Origin: Microbacterium sp. AK009
GTDB lineage: Bacteria; Actinomycetota; Actinomycetes; Actinomycetales; Microbacteriaceae
DNA length: 64,000 nucleotides
Direction: 5' to 3'
Assembly: GCF_013410955.1 (NCBI RefSeq)
Contig: NZ_JACCCG010000006.1
Coordinates: forward strand, 62,001 to 126,000
Shown here: one piece after another, positions 15,871 to 25,768 of the stretch
How the letters are laid out: the number at the start of each line of letters is the position of its first letter
How positions within the stretch are numbered: the first letter of the stretch is position 1
Position numbers and translations under genes: made by a program
Notes under the pieces: model-generated
The model's input: the letters and a program-made list of their open reading frames with translations, nothing else
The model's database searches: none
Told to the model about the DNA's origin: nothing

Positions 15871-16767
15871 GTGGCTCGCGTGCTCCTTCTCACCGACCTG
15901 CTGCTCGCGCCTTTAGCGATGGACTTCGTGCAGCGCGCGTTCGCCGGCGGCGCGCTCGTCGCGGTCCTCTGCGGTGTCGTGGGCACGTGGGTGGTCATCC
16001 GGGGGATGGCCTTCCTCGGCGAGGCGCTCGGACACGGGATGCTTCCGGGCGTCGCACTCGCCACGGTCACCGGCCTTCCGCTTCTGCTCGGCGGTGCCGC
16101 CGGCGCGGTGATCATGAGTCTCGGGGTGGGTGCGCTGCAGCGCCGCGGGCGCCTGTCGTACGACACCAGCATCGGACTCCTCTTCGTGGCGATGCTGTCG
16201 CTCGGCGTGATCGTCATCTCGTCGTCGGGCAGCTTCGCCACCGACGCGACCGCCATCCTCTTCGGCGACATCCTCGCGATCACGACCGCCGACCTCCTCG
16301 TCCTCGCGATCGCGTGCGGCGCAGGGATCCTCACCGCCGCCCTCGCGCACCGCTCGCTCGTCGCGCTCACCCTCGACCCGCGGATCGCGACGGTGCTCGG
16401 CTTCCGCCCCCGCCTCACGCAGGCGGCGCTCGTGGGACTCGTCACCCTGGCCGTCGTCGCGTCGTATCAGGCCGTCGGCTCGCTCCTCGTCGTGGGACTC
16501 CTCCTCGCGCCGGCGGTCGCAGCGGGACGGTGGACCCGGCGCATTCCGAGCCGCATGGCGCTGGCAGCCCTCATCGGCGTCCTCGCCGTCCTCACCGGCC
16601 TCCTCGCCTCGTGGCACTTCGCCACCGCCGCCGGCGCGTCCGTCGCCGCGGCGGCGATCGCCCTGGCGGCGCTGTCGACGCTCGTCCACGCCCTCCTCCC
16701 CCTTGCCCGCCGACGGCGGCCGACCACGAGCGCGGCGGACATCCGGCGCGTTCCCGCCCCTCTCTGA
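15871..16767 (+). CDS. aztB: Zinc ABC transporter permease, AztB type
   Basis: About 298 residues, ABC-3 permease with about eight helices. Characteristic segments are GVVGTWVVIRGMAFLGEALG, HGMLPGVALA and QAVGSLLVVGLLLAPAVAAG. The start is uncertain. TTG 15844 and ATG 15850 overlap the Zur box, while GTG 15871, GTG 15880 and ATG 15919 follow it; I use 15871. No Shine-Dalgarno is seen, and a TAACAAT stretch at 15861-15867 could be a -10 for a leaderless message. It pairs with AztA; the binding protein AztC is two genes downstream. Confidence 0.87.
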   Translation: MARVLLLTDLLLAPLAMDFVQRAFAGGALVAVLCGVVGTWVVIRGMAFLGEALGHGMLPGVALATVTGLPLLLGGAAGAVIMSLGVGALQRRGRLSYDTSIGLLFVAMLSLGVIVISSSGSFATDATAILFGDILAITTADLLVLAIACGAGILTAALAHRSLVALTLDPRIATVLGFRPRLTQAALVGLVTLAVVASYQAVGSLLVVGLLLAPAVAAGRWTRRIPSRMALAALIGVLAVLTGLLASWHFATAAGASVAAAAIALAALSTLVHALLPLARRRRPTTSAADIRRVPAPL

Positions 16768-16791
16768 CACCCGACCCGACTGAAGGCAGCC

Positions 16792-18042
16792 ATGCGTTCC
16801 CGCCTCCTCCTCACCACCCTCGCCTGCGCGACCGGACTCATCGTCACCGCCTGCGCGGCCGCGCCGGCGACCGACCCGCCCCCCGTCGCCGCGTCCGACG
16901 ACGACCACGGCGCGCACGAGGGCGCGGTCGAACTCGCCGAACCCGCGCTCGGGCTCACGACGATCGACGGCGAGGGGACGATCGCCCACCTCGACCTCCT
17001 CAGCGAGAACGTCACCGAGCTCGGCGTGATCGAGCCCCCCCGGGCGGTGGCGACCGACGGGCGCTACCTCTTCGCCGAGACCGCGAGCGGTGTCGAGATC
17101 GTCGACTCCGGGGTGTGGACCTGGGACCACGTCGACCACTTCCACTACTACCGGGCGGCGCCCGACCGCCTCGGGACGCTCGAAGGGCGGGGCCCTGCCA
17201 CCGTGGCGACGACGAATCAGTCGACCTCGGGGGGCACGGGCGTCTTCTTCGCCGAGTCGGGCGAGGCGGTGCTGCTCGACACCGAGGCGCTCTCGCGCGG
17301 CGATGTGGTCGAGCGTTTCCGGCTCGAGGTCGCGCCGCACGACGGCCTCGTCGTGCCCGTCGGGTCGTGGGCGCTGGTGTCCCGCGCTGATGCGACCGGG
17401 CGCGCGGGCCGTGTCATCGTCCACGACGGCGACGGCACGCCGACCGGAACCGAGGCGGCGTGCCCGGAGCCTGCCGGGACGATCACCACGCGAGTGGGGG
17501 CTGTGATCGGATGCCGCGACGCGGCGCTTCTCGCCACGGTCACCGACGGCGATCTGTCCCTCACGCGCATTCCGTACCCACCGGGCACGACGGCTGCGCC
17601 CGCGGCATCCTTCCACAACCGGGAGGGTCGGCCCACGGTCGCCGCCCTGGCCGGGCCTGACGGGACGGACGGCGTCTGGCTTCTCGACACCCGCGCCCGG
17701 AGCTGGACCCTCCTGCCCTCACCCGAGCCGCTCGTCGCCGTCTCCGCCGTCGACGACGACGCCGATACGGTGCTCGCGATCACCGCCGAGGGGCGCCTGG
17801 TGGTGCTCGACGGCACCGACGGAGCGGTGCGGTCGAGCACAGAGCCCCTCGTGCCGGCGTCTGCGACCGACGTCTCGTCGGGAGGGAGCCCGCCGGTGAT
17901 CATCGCCGACGCGCAACGCGCCTACCTCGCGGGGCCTCGCGAGCAGAAGGTCTTCGAGATCGATTTCGCCGACGACGCCCGCATCGCGCGCACGTTCGAT
18001 ACGGGCCCGGCACCCCTGTTCGCCGCGGGAACCGGCCGATGA
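16792..18042 (+). CDS. Lipoprotein distantly resembling the zinc chaperone AztD
   Basis: A 416-residue exported protein with lipobox LIVTACAAAP, a His/Asp-rich segment right after it (SDDDHGAHEGAVEL) and a beta-propeller-like body. The motif DHVDHFHYYRA (about residue 107) clusters His/Asp as a metal site would. Layout and propeller character parallel AztD, encoded two genes downstream, but identity looks low. It sits between aztB (24 nt) and aztC (ATGA overlap) and so is certainly part of the azt operon. I infer a second periplasmic-face metallochaperone or a scaffold. Some databases label such neighbours only as hypothetical. Confidence 0.72.
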   Translation: MRSRLLLTTLACATGLIVTACAAAPATDPPPVAASDDDHGAHEGAVELAEPALGLTTIDGEGTIAHLDLLSENVTELGVIEPPRAVATDGRYLFAETASGVEIVDSGVWTWDHVDHFHYYRAAPDRLGTLEGRGPATVATTNQSTSGGTGVFFAESGEAVLLDTEALSRGDVVERFRLEVAPHDGLVVPVGSWALVSRADATGRAGRVIVHDGDGTPTGTEAACPEPAGTITTRVGAVIGCRDAALLATVTDGDLSLTRIPYPPGTTAAPAASFHNREGRPTVAALAGPDGTDGVWLLDTRARSWTLLPSPEPLVAVSAVDDDADTVLAITAEGRLVVLDGTDGAVRSSTEPLVPASATDVSSGGSPPVIIADAQRAYLAGPREQKVFEIDFADDARIARTFDTGPAPLFAAGTGR

Positions 18043-18968
18043 GCGGCGGGTCGCGTGTGGTGCGCCTCGGCGGTGTCGTGCTCGCGGGGGCGCTGGCCGC
18101 CCTCGGTCTCGCCGGATGCGCATCGCTCGGCGGCGAGCGCCCCGTGGTGGTGGTGACGACCAACATCCTCGGTGACGTCGTCGGCGAGATGGTCGGGGAA
18201 GGCGTGGAGGTACGCACCCTCATGAAGCCGAACGCCGACCCGCATTCGTTCGAGATCTCCGTGCAGGAGGCGGCGCGTCTGCGAAGCGCGGACCTCGTCG
18301 TCTCGAACGGCCTCGGGCTGGAGGAGGGACTGCAGCAGCACCTCGACGCGGCCGACGCCGACGGGACGCCGACCTTCGTCGCCGGCGACGTCATCGACGT
18401 CCTCCCCTACGCCTCCGGCGATGCCGCGGGAACCCCCGACCCGCACTTCTGGACCGATCCGACGCGGATGCTCGCCGTCATCGACGCGCTCGCCCCCGTT
18501 CTCGCCGAGATCGACGGCGTCGACGCCGAGGCACTGGCGGTGAGAACCGCCGCCTATCGCGCGGCGCTCGTCGATCTGGACGTCGAGATGACCTCGGCCT
18601 TCGCTGCCATCCCCGCGGAGCGTCGCGCCCTCGTGACCAACCATCACGTCTTCGGCTACCTCGCGGCCCGCTACGACCTCGAGATCGTGGGCACGGTGAT
18701 CCCCGGGGGGACCACGCTCGCCGCGCCGTCCGCGTCCGACCTGGCAGACCTCGTCACCGCGGTCGAGGAGACGGGTGTGCCGGCGATCTTCGCCGAGTCG
18801 TCCTCGCCCGACCGGCTGGTGCGCGCCCTCGCCGTGGAGGCGGGGGTCGATGTCGCGGTGATCGAGCTCTTCACCGAGTCGCTCACCGATCCGCAGGGCG
18901 GGGCTCCGGACTACCTGACCATGATGCGCGTCAACACCGAGCGCATCTCCACCGGACTCTCCCGCTGA
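18039..18968 (+). CDS. aztC: Zinc ABC transporter substrate-binding lipoprotein, AztC type
   Basis: A 309-residue cluster A-I binding protein with lipobox GLAGCASL. Predicted zinc ligands are His in NADPHSFEIS, His in TPDPHFWTDP, His in LVTNHHVFGY and an acidic residue near the C-terminus, the three-His-plus-acid set of AztC. Unlike ZnuA in the adjacent operon it has no His-rich loop, which in AztC is replaced functionally by zinc delivery from AztD. The start overlaps the preceding stop (ATGA). It passes zinc to AztB/AztA. Confidence 0.9.
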   Translation: MSGGSRVVRLGGVVLAGALAALGLAGCASLGGERPVVVVTTNILGDVVGEMVGEGVEVRTLMKPNADPHSFEISVQEAARLRSADLVVSNGLGLEEGLQQHLDAADADGTPTFVAGDVIDVLPYASGDAAGTPDPHFWTDPTRMLAVIDALAPVLAEIDGVDAEALAVRTAAYRAALVDLDVEMTSAFAAIPAERRALVTNHHVFGYLAARYDLEIVGTVIPGGTTLAAPSASDLADLVTAVEETGVPAIFAESSSPDRLVRALAVEAGVDVAVIELFTESLTDPQGGAPDYLTMMRVNTERISTGLSR

Positions 18969-18997
18969 GGGTCCACCCCATGAAGAAGAGAGGCATC

Positions 18998-20209
18998 ATG
19001 CGCACTTCCCCTTTGCGCGGCCCGGGCATCACCGCGCTCACCATCGGAGCGGTCGTGACACTGGCCGCGTGCTCGTCGGGCGCCGGAACCGGATCCGCCG
19101 CGCCGGCCGCGTCGGACTCACCGTCCGCGGCCCCGGGACCTCGGGTTGCCGTCGCCTATGAGGGCGGAGTCGTCGTCCTCGACGGCGAAACCCTCGAGCC
19201 GGTCGCCGACTTCGACTCCGAGGAGTTCATCCGCCTCAACCCCGCCGGCGATGACCGACACGTCCTGGTCACCATGAGCGAGGGGTTCCAGGTGCTCGAC
19301 ACCGCTGCGGGGACGGAGGCGGAGCCGGAGCTGACCGACCTGGTCTTCCCCGCCGACACCCCCGGCCACGTCGTCCCGCACGCCGGCAAGACGATCCTTT
19401 ACGCGGATGGCACGAGCGACACCACCCTCTTCGACACGGCCGACCTCGCGGCATCCGACGCCCTTCCCGACGTCGAGACGATCGCCGGTGTGGAAGCCCA
19501 CCACGGGGTGTCGATCGTCCTCGAGGACGGAACCTTCCTCACCACCGTGGGCAACGCCGACGGACGGAACGGAATCGTCGCCCGGACCGCGGCGGGCGAC
19601 GTGATCGCCGAGACCGACCAGTGCCCGGGCGTCCACGGGGAAGGGACGGCCGAGGACGAGATCGTCGTCTTCGGCTGCGAGAACGGCGCGCTGATCTACG
19701 CCGACGGCGAGATCGTGAAGCTCGATTCGCCCGATCAGCCCTACGGCCGAATCGGCAACGCCTTCACGACCGAGACGAGCCCCCTCGTGCTGATGGACTA
19801 CAACAACGACCCCGACGCGGAGGGGTACCTGCTCGACGCCGTGACGGTCGTCGACACCGAGGCACGGACGCTCGAGGTGATCCCGATGCCCGAGGGGGCG
19901 GAGTACACCTTCCGCGACCTGGCGCGGGGCCCGGGCGACCTCGGATACGTGCTCGCCTCCGACGGATCGATCCACGTGCTCGATCCGGCCGCGGGCGCGT
20001 TCGTCGACGAGTTCCCCGTCATCGACGCCTGGGAGGGCCCGGCGCAGTGGCAGGACCCGCACCCCGCGATCCGCGTGTCGGGAGAGATCGCGTATGTGAC
20101 CGAGCCCGCCGCGAACGCGGTGCACGCGGTCGACCTCACCACGGGCGAGATCGTCGCGACCGGCGAGCTCGAGGTCACCCCGAACGAGCTGGCCATCGCC
20201 GCCGGCTGA
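18998..20209 (+). CDS. aztD: Zinc metallochaperone AztD
   Basis: A 403-residue lipoprotein (lipobox TLAACSSG) with a seven-bladed-propeller-like body. Conserved stretches PGHVVPHAGKT, VEAHHGVSIVLEDGTFLTTV, ETDQCPGVHGEGTAED and VFGCENGAL match AztD, which stores zinc outside the membrane and hands it to AztC. The His residues in PGHVVPH, EAHHG and GVHGEG are the likely metal ligands. ATG 18998 is preferred to 18980 because GAGAGG lies 5 nt before it. It is the last gene of the azt operon; a large hairpin follows at 20231-20297. Confidence 0.88.
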   Translation: MRTSPLRGPGITALTIGAVVTLAACSSGAGTGSAAPAASDSPSAAPGPRVAVAYEGGVVVLDGETLEPVADFDSEEFIRLNPAGDDRHVLVTMSEGFQVLDTAAGTEAEPELTDLVFPADTPGHVVPHAGKTILYADGTSDTTLFDTADLAASDALPDVETIAGVEAHHGVSIVLEDGTFLTTVGNADGRNGIVARTAAGDVIAETDQCPGVHGEGTAEDEIVVFGCENGALIYADGEIVKLDSPDQPYGRIGNAFTTETSPLVLMDYNNDPDAEGYLLDAVTVVDTEARTLEVIPMPEGAEYTFRDLARGPGDLGYVLASDGSIHVLDPAAGAFVDEFPVIDAWEGPAQWQDPHPAIRVSGEIAYVTEPAANAVHAVDLTTGEIVATGELEVTPNELAIAAG

Positions 20210-20230
20210 CACCTGCCGCCTTCTCCACCC

Positions 20231-20297
20231 CGAGAGTGCATCTGGCCGCCGAGGATGCGGGGTTCGCCCGCTTCCTCGGCGCGCCGATGCACTCTCG
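20231..20297. repeat. 67-bp intergenic palindrome between aztD and the multicopper oxidase
   Basis: Outer arms CGAGAGTGCATC (20231-20242) and GATGCACTCTCG (20286-20297) pair perfectly. Inside, a 15-bp second stem (CGCCGAGGATGCGGG with CCCGCTTCCTCGGCG) has one mismatch and a 5-nt loop; 4-nt internal loops separate the stems. It lies between convergent genes and may work as a bidirectional terminator, but it is larger and more ordered than usual. Confidence 0.85.
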
Positions 20298-20343
20298 TCG
20301 AACCGGCCCGCGCGCCCGCGCCACGCGCGGGCCCGCCCGAGGC

Positions 20344-21897
20344 TCAGTGCCGGTGGCCGGACGCCGACGGCGGGAGGGTCGTGACGGTGGTGTCCGAACC
20401 CGGCTCGACCACGAGGAACTGCGCCATCGTCCCGGCATCCTCGTGCCGCAGCAGGTGGCAGTGGAGCATGAGCGGATACGTCGGGTCGGCGTGGTCGAAT
20501 CGGAGCACCATCTCCACCTCGACCCCAGGCGGGAGGTAGAGGGTGTCCTTCGGGCCCGTGAGGGCCGCCGGGGGCTTCGCACCGCCGAATCGCTTGACCT
20601 CGACGTGCACACCGTGGACGTGGAAGTTGTGGGGGAAGGACATGTCGTTCCGCACCCGCCAGTGTTCGACCGTGCCGCGCTCCACGACCGCGTCCATCCG
20701 CTCCATCGACATCGCCTGACCGTTGATCTCGGTGCCGTCGAGCACCCACTCGCGCGTCACGACGGCCGAAGCCGGGTCGAGCGGGTCAGCCGGCGCAAGC
20801 GCGGGCGGAATCGTCCCACGGCTCTCCAGGTCGTCCGCAGCGCGCAGCTCGAGTACGTCGAAGCGATCGGCACCGCCGTTTCCGCCGCCGAAGACGGGGA
20901 GCACGCCGCCGAGGTCAGGGCTCTCGCTTCGCAGCACGACGGTCTCGGCGGGCGTCATCCGCACCAGGATCTCCGCCCGTTCCCCGGGCGAGAGCTGCAG
21001 GCGCGCTGTGTCGCGGGGGGCGGGCAGCAGTCCGCCGTCGGTGGCGATGTGCGAGAAGGTGCGGCCGTCGTCGAACCCGAACGCGTAGACCCGGGCGGTC
21101 GACGCGTTCACCAGGCGCAGCCGCACCACATCGGTGGCGACCTCGAGGTACGGCGCGAGCGTGCCGTTGACGAGCAGCTCGTCGCCGAGGTGGCCCGATG
21201 ATCCTCCATCGCGCTGACCGAGCTCGCCGCTCTCGCGGTCCAGCGCGACGTCCTGGACGATGACGGGGATGTCGTCGACCCCGTACTCGCTGGGAAGGGC
21301 GAGGCCCGTGGCGACCGGGTCGTCGATCAGGAACAGTCCCGCGAGCCCCCGTCGGACATGCTCCTCTGTCGCCCCGTGCGGGTGGGGGTGGTACCAGAGA
21401 GTCGCGGCCTCCTGGTCGATCGTCCACTGCGGAGACCAGGTGCGGCCGGGGTCGATCGGCTGATGGACACCGCCGTCCATCTCGCCGGACAGTCGCATCC
21501 CGTGCCAGTGCACGCTCGTCGTCACATCCAGCGCGTTGGTCACGTCGACGCGCACGCGGTCGCCACGCGCCGCGCGGATCGTCGGACCGAGGTACGAGCC
21601 GTTGAAGCCCCACGTGGGAGTGTCCAGACCTTCGACAAAAGACGTCGACCCGGGCTGGGCGTGAAGAGCGAACACCTTCGTGCCGTCGGCGTCGATCGTC
21701 GGCTCGAGGAGTGCCGGGACGGCGAGGGGCCTGACGAAGTCGACGTCGCCGACGGTGTCGACCGCGGGGGCGTTTCCGATGCCGGTGGCGAAGGCGGTGC
21801 CGACGCCGGCGGCGGAGACGGCGAGGGTCGCGAGGACGGCGATGACGACGCGGGGGCGGCGGAGGCCGCGGCGAGGGTGGGGAGCGGTGTCGACCAT
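20344..21897 (-). CDS. Multicopper oxidase (CueO/CotA-like, exported)
   Basis: A 517-residue exported protein: signal/anchor helix about residues 17-38, then three cupredoxin domains. Copper ligands are visible as HWHG (about residue 130), HPHPHG, PHNFHVHGVH and HCHLLRHEDAGTM, covering the type 1 and the trinuclear sites; the axial ligand is Met. It could oxidise Cu(I), Mn(II) or phenolics. ATG 21897 has GGAGG just upstream, though closely spaced; GTG 21906 is an alternative. It is convergent to the azt operon and monocistronic, with an unremarkable 248-bp GC-rich gap upstream. Confidence 0.9.
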   Translation of the reverse strand: MVDTAPHPRRGLRRPRVVIAVLATLAVSAAGVGTAFATGIGNAPAVDTVGDVDFVRPLAVPALLEPTIDADGTKVFALHAQPGSTSFVEGLDTPTWGFNGSYLGPTIRAARGDRVRVDVTNALDVTTSVHWHGMRLSGEMDGGVHQPIDPGRTWSPQWTIDQEAATLWYHPHPHGATEEHVRRGLAGLFLIDDPVATGLALPSEYGVDDIPVIVQDVALDRESGELGQRDGGSSGHLGDELLVNGTLAPYLEVATDVVRLRLVNASTARVYAFGFDDGRTFSHIATDGGLLPAPRDTARLQLSPGERAEILVRMTPAETVVLRSESPDLGGVLPVFGGGNGGADRFDVLELRAADDLESRGTIPPALAPADPLDPASAVVTREWVLDGTEINGQAMSMERMDAVVERGTVEHWRVRNDMSFPHNFHVHGVHVEVKRFGGAKPPAALTGPKDTLYLPPGVEVEMVLRFDHADPTYPLMLHCHLLRHEDAGTMAQFLVVEPGSDTTVTTLPPSASGHRH

Positions 21898-22154
21898 GAC
21901 CTCCACGCTCGCGGGCGGGGGCCTGCGGCGGCACCGGGCGGACCCGACGTTTCCGGAGGGTTTTCCCCCGACCGCCCCGGGGGCAGCCCGCGCTCACGCG
22001 GAGTTTCGCGCTTCGCGAGGACGCCGACCGGGGTTTGCGTCCTCAGGACGGAGGATCTCCTCGTGAGTGCGGAAGTGAGCGGGACGAAGCGCGACACGCG
22101 CGACACGGCGCGGGCGCCGACCCCCGGCGCGCGCGGCGCGCGCGGCGCGGCGGC

Positions 22155-23540
22155 TCAGTCCAGCAGCAGCGCGGGCTCCTCGAGGATCGAGGCGACGTCG
22201 GCGATGAAGCGCGACATCCCGTCGCCGTCGATCACGCGGTGGTCGAACGACCCGGCCACCGTGGTCACCCAGCGCGGTCGCACCTCGCCGTCGACCACCC
22301 ACGGCTTCTGGCGGATCGTTCCGAGCGCCACGATGCCGGCCTCACCACCGTTGATGATCGGCGTGCCGGCATCCATTCCGAATACCCCGATGTTGGTGAT
22401 CGTGATGGTGCCGCCCTGCTGGTCGGCAGGGGTGGTCTTCCCGTCGCGGGCGGTGAGGGTCAGCCGCTCGAGCGCGCGAGCGAGGTCGCGCATCGAGAGG
22501 TCCTGCGCGTCCTTGATGTTCGGCACGAGGAGTCCGCGCGGCGTCGCCGCGGCGATGCCGAGATTGACGTAGTGGTGCACGCGGATCTGCGCGCCGTCCT
22601 CGCCGTCGATCCACGAGGCGTTGACCATCGGCGTCCGCCGCACCGCCCAGACCACCGCGCGGGCCATGATGAGCAGCGGCGAGACCTTGGTGTCGGCGAA
22701 GTCGGGCGAGGCCTTCAGCCGCTTGACGAGCTCCATCGTCCGGGTCGCATCGACGTCGGACCACACCGACACGTGCGGGGCCGAGTAGGCGGTGCGCACC
22801 ATGCTGTTGGCCACGGCCTTGCGGACGCCGCGGACCGGGATGGACTCCTCGCGTCCGTCGTCCGCCGCCTGATCGGGGGCGGGCGCGGACGATCCGGATG
22901 CCGCCGGCGCGGCCGGCTCGGAAGCGCGCGTCCCCGCGGCGCCGACCGGGATGGTCTCCTCGCGGACATCCCCCCATTCCGGCGTCTGGATGTTGCGGAA
23001 GACGCTCGCCTGCGAGGCATGGCGCATGACGTCGTCGCGCGTGACCTCGCCCGCTGCCCCGCTCGGGGTCACCGCGGCGAGATCGACACCGAGATCGCGG
23101 GCCAGTTTGCGGATCGGAGGCTTCGCAACGACCCCCACCGACTGGGTGACCGGACGCTCGGCCGGCTTCCGCCGCCGCGACTGCACGGCACCCGCCGACC
23201 CGTATCCGACGAGCACCGAGCCCGACTCCTCCGGCTCGCGCGGAGCGCCGTGCTCGCTCTGCCCGACGGTGACGGGCGTGGCGGGCGGCGCTCCCGCACC
23301 CGCGGGTTCGATCGTGATGATCGGCGCGCCGACGTTGACCGTCGCCCCCTCGACGGCCAGGAGTTCCCCCACGCGCCCCGCGAACGGCGACGGCAGCTCG
23401 ACGAGCGACTTGGCGGTCTCGATCTCGACGATCACGTCGTTCACAGCCACGGCATCGCCCGGAGCGACCCGCCACGTCACGATCTCGGCCTCGGTCAGGC
23501 CCTCGCCGACGTCGGGGAGGAGGAACGTCTGGGTGCTCAT
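22155..23540 (-). CDS. 2-oxoacid dehydrogenase complex E2 (dihydrolipoyl acyltransferase)
   Basis: A 461-residue E2 with one lipoyl domain (lipoylated Lys44 in ETAKSLVEL), an Ala/Pro-rich linker, a peripheral-subunit-binding domain ([17 protein letters not shown]) and a catalytic domain ending [16 protein letters not shown] with active His and Asp. It transfers the acyl group from E1 to CoA. It follows the E1-beta gene by 8 nt. Single lipoyl domain and separate E1 subunits suggest a branched-chain (BkdC) or pyruvate-type complex; no E3 gene is in the window. Confidence 0.92.
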   Translation of the reverse strand: MSTQTFLLPDVGEGLTEAEIVTWRVAPGDAVAVNDVIVEIETAKSLVELPSPFAGRVGELLAVEGATVNVGAPIITIEPAGAGAPPATPVTVGQSEHGAPREPEESGSVLVGYGSAGAVQSRRRKPAERPVTQSVGVVAKPPIRKLARDLGVDLAAVTPSGAAGEVTRDDVMRHASQASVFRNIQTPEWGDVREETIPVGAAGTRASEPAAPAASGSSAPAPDQAADDGREESIPVRGVRKAVANSMVRTAYSAPHVSVWSDVDATRTMELVKRLKASPDFADTKVSPLLIMARAVVWAVRRTPMVNASWIDGEDGAQIRVHHYVNLGIAAATPRGLLVPNIKDAQDLSMRDLARALERLTLTARDGKTTPADQQGGTITITNIGVFGMDAGTPIINGGEAGIVALGTIRQKPWVVDGEVRPRWVTTVAGSFDHRVIDGDGMSRFIADVASILEEPALLLD

Positions 23541-23548
23541 GGGACTCC

Positions 23549-24592
23549 TCAGTAGGCGAGGGCGCGGTCGACGGCCTCGAGGATGCGGTCGGCGTCGGGA
23601 AGGTAGGTGCCCTCGAGCTTGGCCGGGGGGAAGGGGGTGTCGAAGCCCGACACCCGGAGGACCGGCGACTCCAGCGCGAAGAACGCCTTCTCCATGACGG
23701 TGGCGGCGACCTCGCTCCCGAGCGAGGTGAAACCGGGGGCTTCCTGCGCGTAGACCATCCGCCCGGTGCGGCGCACGGAGTCGAGCACCGGCCCGTAATC
23801 GACGGGCGAGAGCGACCGGAGGTCGATGACCTCGCAGCTGGTGCCCTCCGACTCGGCGAGCGCGGCGGCCTGCAGCAGCGTGTGCACCATCGCGCCGTGG
23901 CCGACGAGCGTGACGTCGGTGCCCCGCCGGACGAGCCGCGAGGCGTGGAGCGGCAGCGCGGGCGCACGGGTGTCGACCTCGCCCTTCTGCCAGTACCGGC
24001 TCTTCGGCTCGAGGAAGACCACCGGGTCGTCCGAGGCGATCGCCTCCTGCATCATCCAGTAGGCGTCGTTCGGCGTCGAGGGGCTCACCACCCGCAATCC
24101 CGGGGTGTGGGTGAAGTAGGCCTCGGGGCTCTCCTGGTGGTGCTCGACCGCGCCGATGTGCCCGCCGTAGGGGATGCGGATGACGATGGGCATCCGCACC
24201 GCGCCCTCGTGGCGGTTGGTGATCTTCGCCAGCTGCGAGGTGATCTGGTCGAAGGCGGGGAAGACGAATCCGTCGAACTGGATCTCGAGAACGGGGCGGA
24301 AACCCGCCATCGCGAGCCCGATCGCGGTGCCGACGATGCCCGACTCCGCCAGCGGCGTGTCGATCACCCGGCGGTCGCCGAACTCGGCCTGCAGCCCCTC
24401 GGTCACCCGGAAGACGCCCCCCAGTCGGCCGATGTCCTCGCCCATCAGCAGCACGCGGTCGCTGCCGGCGAGCGCTGCGCGAAGGCCGAGGTTGAGAGCC
24501 TTCGACAGGGGGAGGGAGCGGATGACGCCGGCGTCGGCCGGGTCGCCGGCACCCTCGGACGCAGGGGTCGAGATCGGCTGGGCGGTGGTCAT
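23549..24592 (-). CDS. 2-oxoacid dehydrogenase E1 component, beta subunit
   Basis: A 347-residue transketolase-like beta subunit: [54 protein letters not shown], the [18 protein letters not shown] loop and LRSLSPVD in the C-terminal domain. With E1-alpha it forms the TPP-dependent decarboxylase. Its ATG overlaps the E1-alpha stop (ATGA), indicating coupling. Strong likeness to BkdB-type subunits suggests branched-chain 2-oxoacids, but pyruvate cannot be excluded. Confidence 0.92.
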   Translation of the reverse strand: MTTAQPISTPASEGAGDPADAGVIRSLPLSKALNLGLRAALAGSDRVLLMGEDIGRLGGVFRVTEGLQAEFGDRRVIDTPLAESGIVGTAIGLAMAGFRPVLEIQFDGFVFPAFDQITSQLAKITNRHEGAVRMPIVIRIPYGGHIGAVEHHQESPEAYFTHTPGLRVVSPSTPNDAYWMMQEAIASDDPVVFLEPKSRYWQKGEVDTRAPALPLHASRLVRRGTDVTLVGHGAMVHTLLQAAALAESEGTSCEVIDLRSLSPVDYGPVLDSVRRTGRMVYAQEAPGFTSLGSEVAATVMEKAFFALESPVLRVSGFDTPFPPAKLEGTYLPDADRILEAVDRALAY

Positions 24593-25764
24593 GACGTCCC
24601 CTCCTCGAACGACGCCTCGTAGTCGGCGAGCCAGCGCTGCTGCTCCGTCACGAGGGGGTGCGGCTCGGAGTACACGTGATCGAACATGAGGTCGGTCGGG
24701 ATGCCGCCGAGAGCGTTCGTGCGCACGCGCGTGTCGTCGGCGAGGGCTCTGGCCGACGCGTCGACGTCGGCGAAGAACGCATCGGAGGCGCCGCGCGCAC
24801 GCAGGTAGGTCGCCATGCGGGCGATCGGGTCGCGTCGCGCCCACGACTGCTCCTCGTCGGAGGTGCGGTACTTCGTCGGGTCGTCGCTGGTCGTGTGGGC
24901 GCCCATCCGGTAGGTGATCGCCTCGATCGCGCGGGGGCCCTGACCGGTGCGCGCCTCGTCGAGCACGACGCGGGTCACGGCGTAGCTGGCGAGCACGTCG
25001 TTGCCGTCGATCGGGGTCGCGGGGATGCCGTACCCGTCGCCGCGGCGGTACAGCGGCGAGCGCGACTGCGTGGCGACCGGCACCGAGATCGCCCACTGGT
25101 TGTTCTGCAGGAAGAACACCTCGGGGGTCTGGTAGCTGGCGGCGAACACCATCGCCTCGTGCACGTCGCCCTGACTGGACGCGCCGTCGCCGTAGTAGAC
25201 GATGACCGCCTCATCGCGCTCGACATCGCCCGTGCCGCTGCGACCGTCGAAGGCGAGACCCATCGCGAGCCCGGTGGCGTGCAGGGTCTGCGCGCCGAGC
25301 ACGAGGGTGTAGATGTGCGTGTTGCCGTTGCGAGGATCGGTCGGATCCCAGCCGCCGTGCGTGAGTCCGCGCATCAACCGGATGATGTCGACGGGGTCGA
25401 CGCCGCGGATGCGGGCCACCACGTGCTCGCGGTACGACGGGAAGACGTGGTCCTGCACGCGCGCGGCGCGGGCCGAGCCGACCTGAGCGGCTTCCTGGCC
25501 GAAGCTCGGCGGCCAGAGGGCCAGCTGGCCCTGACGCTGCAGGTTCGTCGCCTGCACGTCGAAGGCGCGGATCTCGGCCATGTCGCGATACAGGCCCTCG
25601 AGCTCGGCGTCGCTCAACGCCTCGATGACGGCGAGGTAGGGCTCGGCCGCGGGCGTCGGTGACAGGGAGCCGTCGGCGTCGAGGAGGCGGACGAATCGGG
25701 CGTCGGGGCCGGAGCTCCCCGACGCGGCGGGTTCAGACGAGGCGGGGCCTGCGTGCAGAGTCAC
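24589..25764 (-). CDS. 2-oxoacid dehydrogenase E1 component, alpha subunit
   Basis: A 391-residue TPP enzyme subunit with the cofactor motif [15 protein letters not shown] followed by [13 protein letters not shown], and the phosphorylation-loop-like region [16 protein letters not shown]. It decarboxylates the 2-oxoacid and passes the acyl group to E2. GTG start at 25764, only 4 nt after the hisC stop, so its ribosome site lies within hisC. First of three genes coding for E1-alpha, E1-beta and E2. Confidence 0.92.
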   Translation of the reverse strand: MTLHAGPASSEPAASGSSGPDARFVRLLDADGSLSPTPAAEPYLAVIEALSDAELEGLYRDMAEIRAFDVQATNLQRQGQLALWPPSFGQEAAQVGSARAARVQDHVFPSYREHVVARIRGVDPVDIIRLMRGLTHGGWDPTDPRNGNTHIYTLVLGAQTLHATGLAMGLAFDGRSGTGDVERDEAVIVYYGDGASSQGDVHEAMVFAASYQTPEVFFLQNNQWAISVPVATQSRSPLYRRGDGYGIPATPIDGNDVLASYAVTRVVLDEARTGQGPRAIEAITYRMGAHTTSDDPTKYRTSDEEQSWARRDPIARMATYLRARGASDAFFADVDASARALADDTRVRTNALGGIPTDLMFDHVYSEPHPLVTEQQRWLADYEASFEEGTS

Positions 25765-25768
25765 CGTT

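Noticed and set aside
15913..17616. Open minus-strand frame of 567 codons
   Set aside because: Antisense to aztB and the AztD-like gene; charged low-complexity translation with no domain.
19118..20749. Open minus-strand frame of 543 codons
   Set aside because: Overlaps aztD and the multicopper oxidase out of frame and shows no motifs; a composition artefact.
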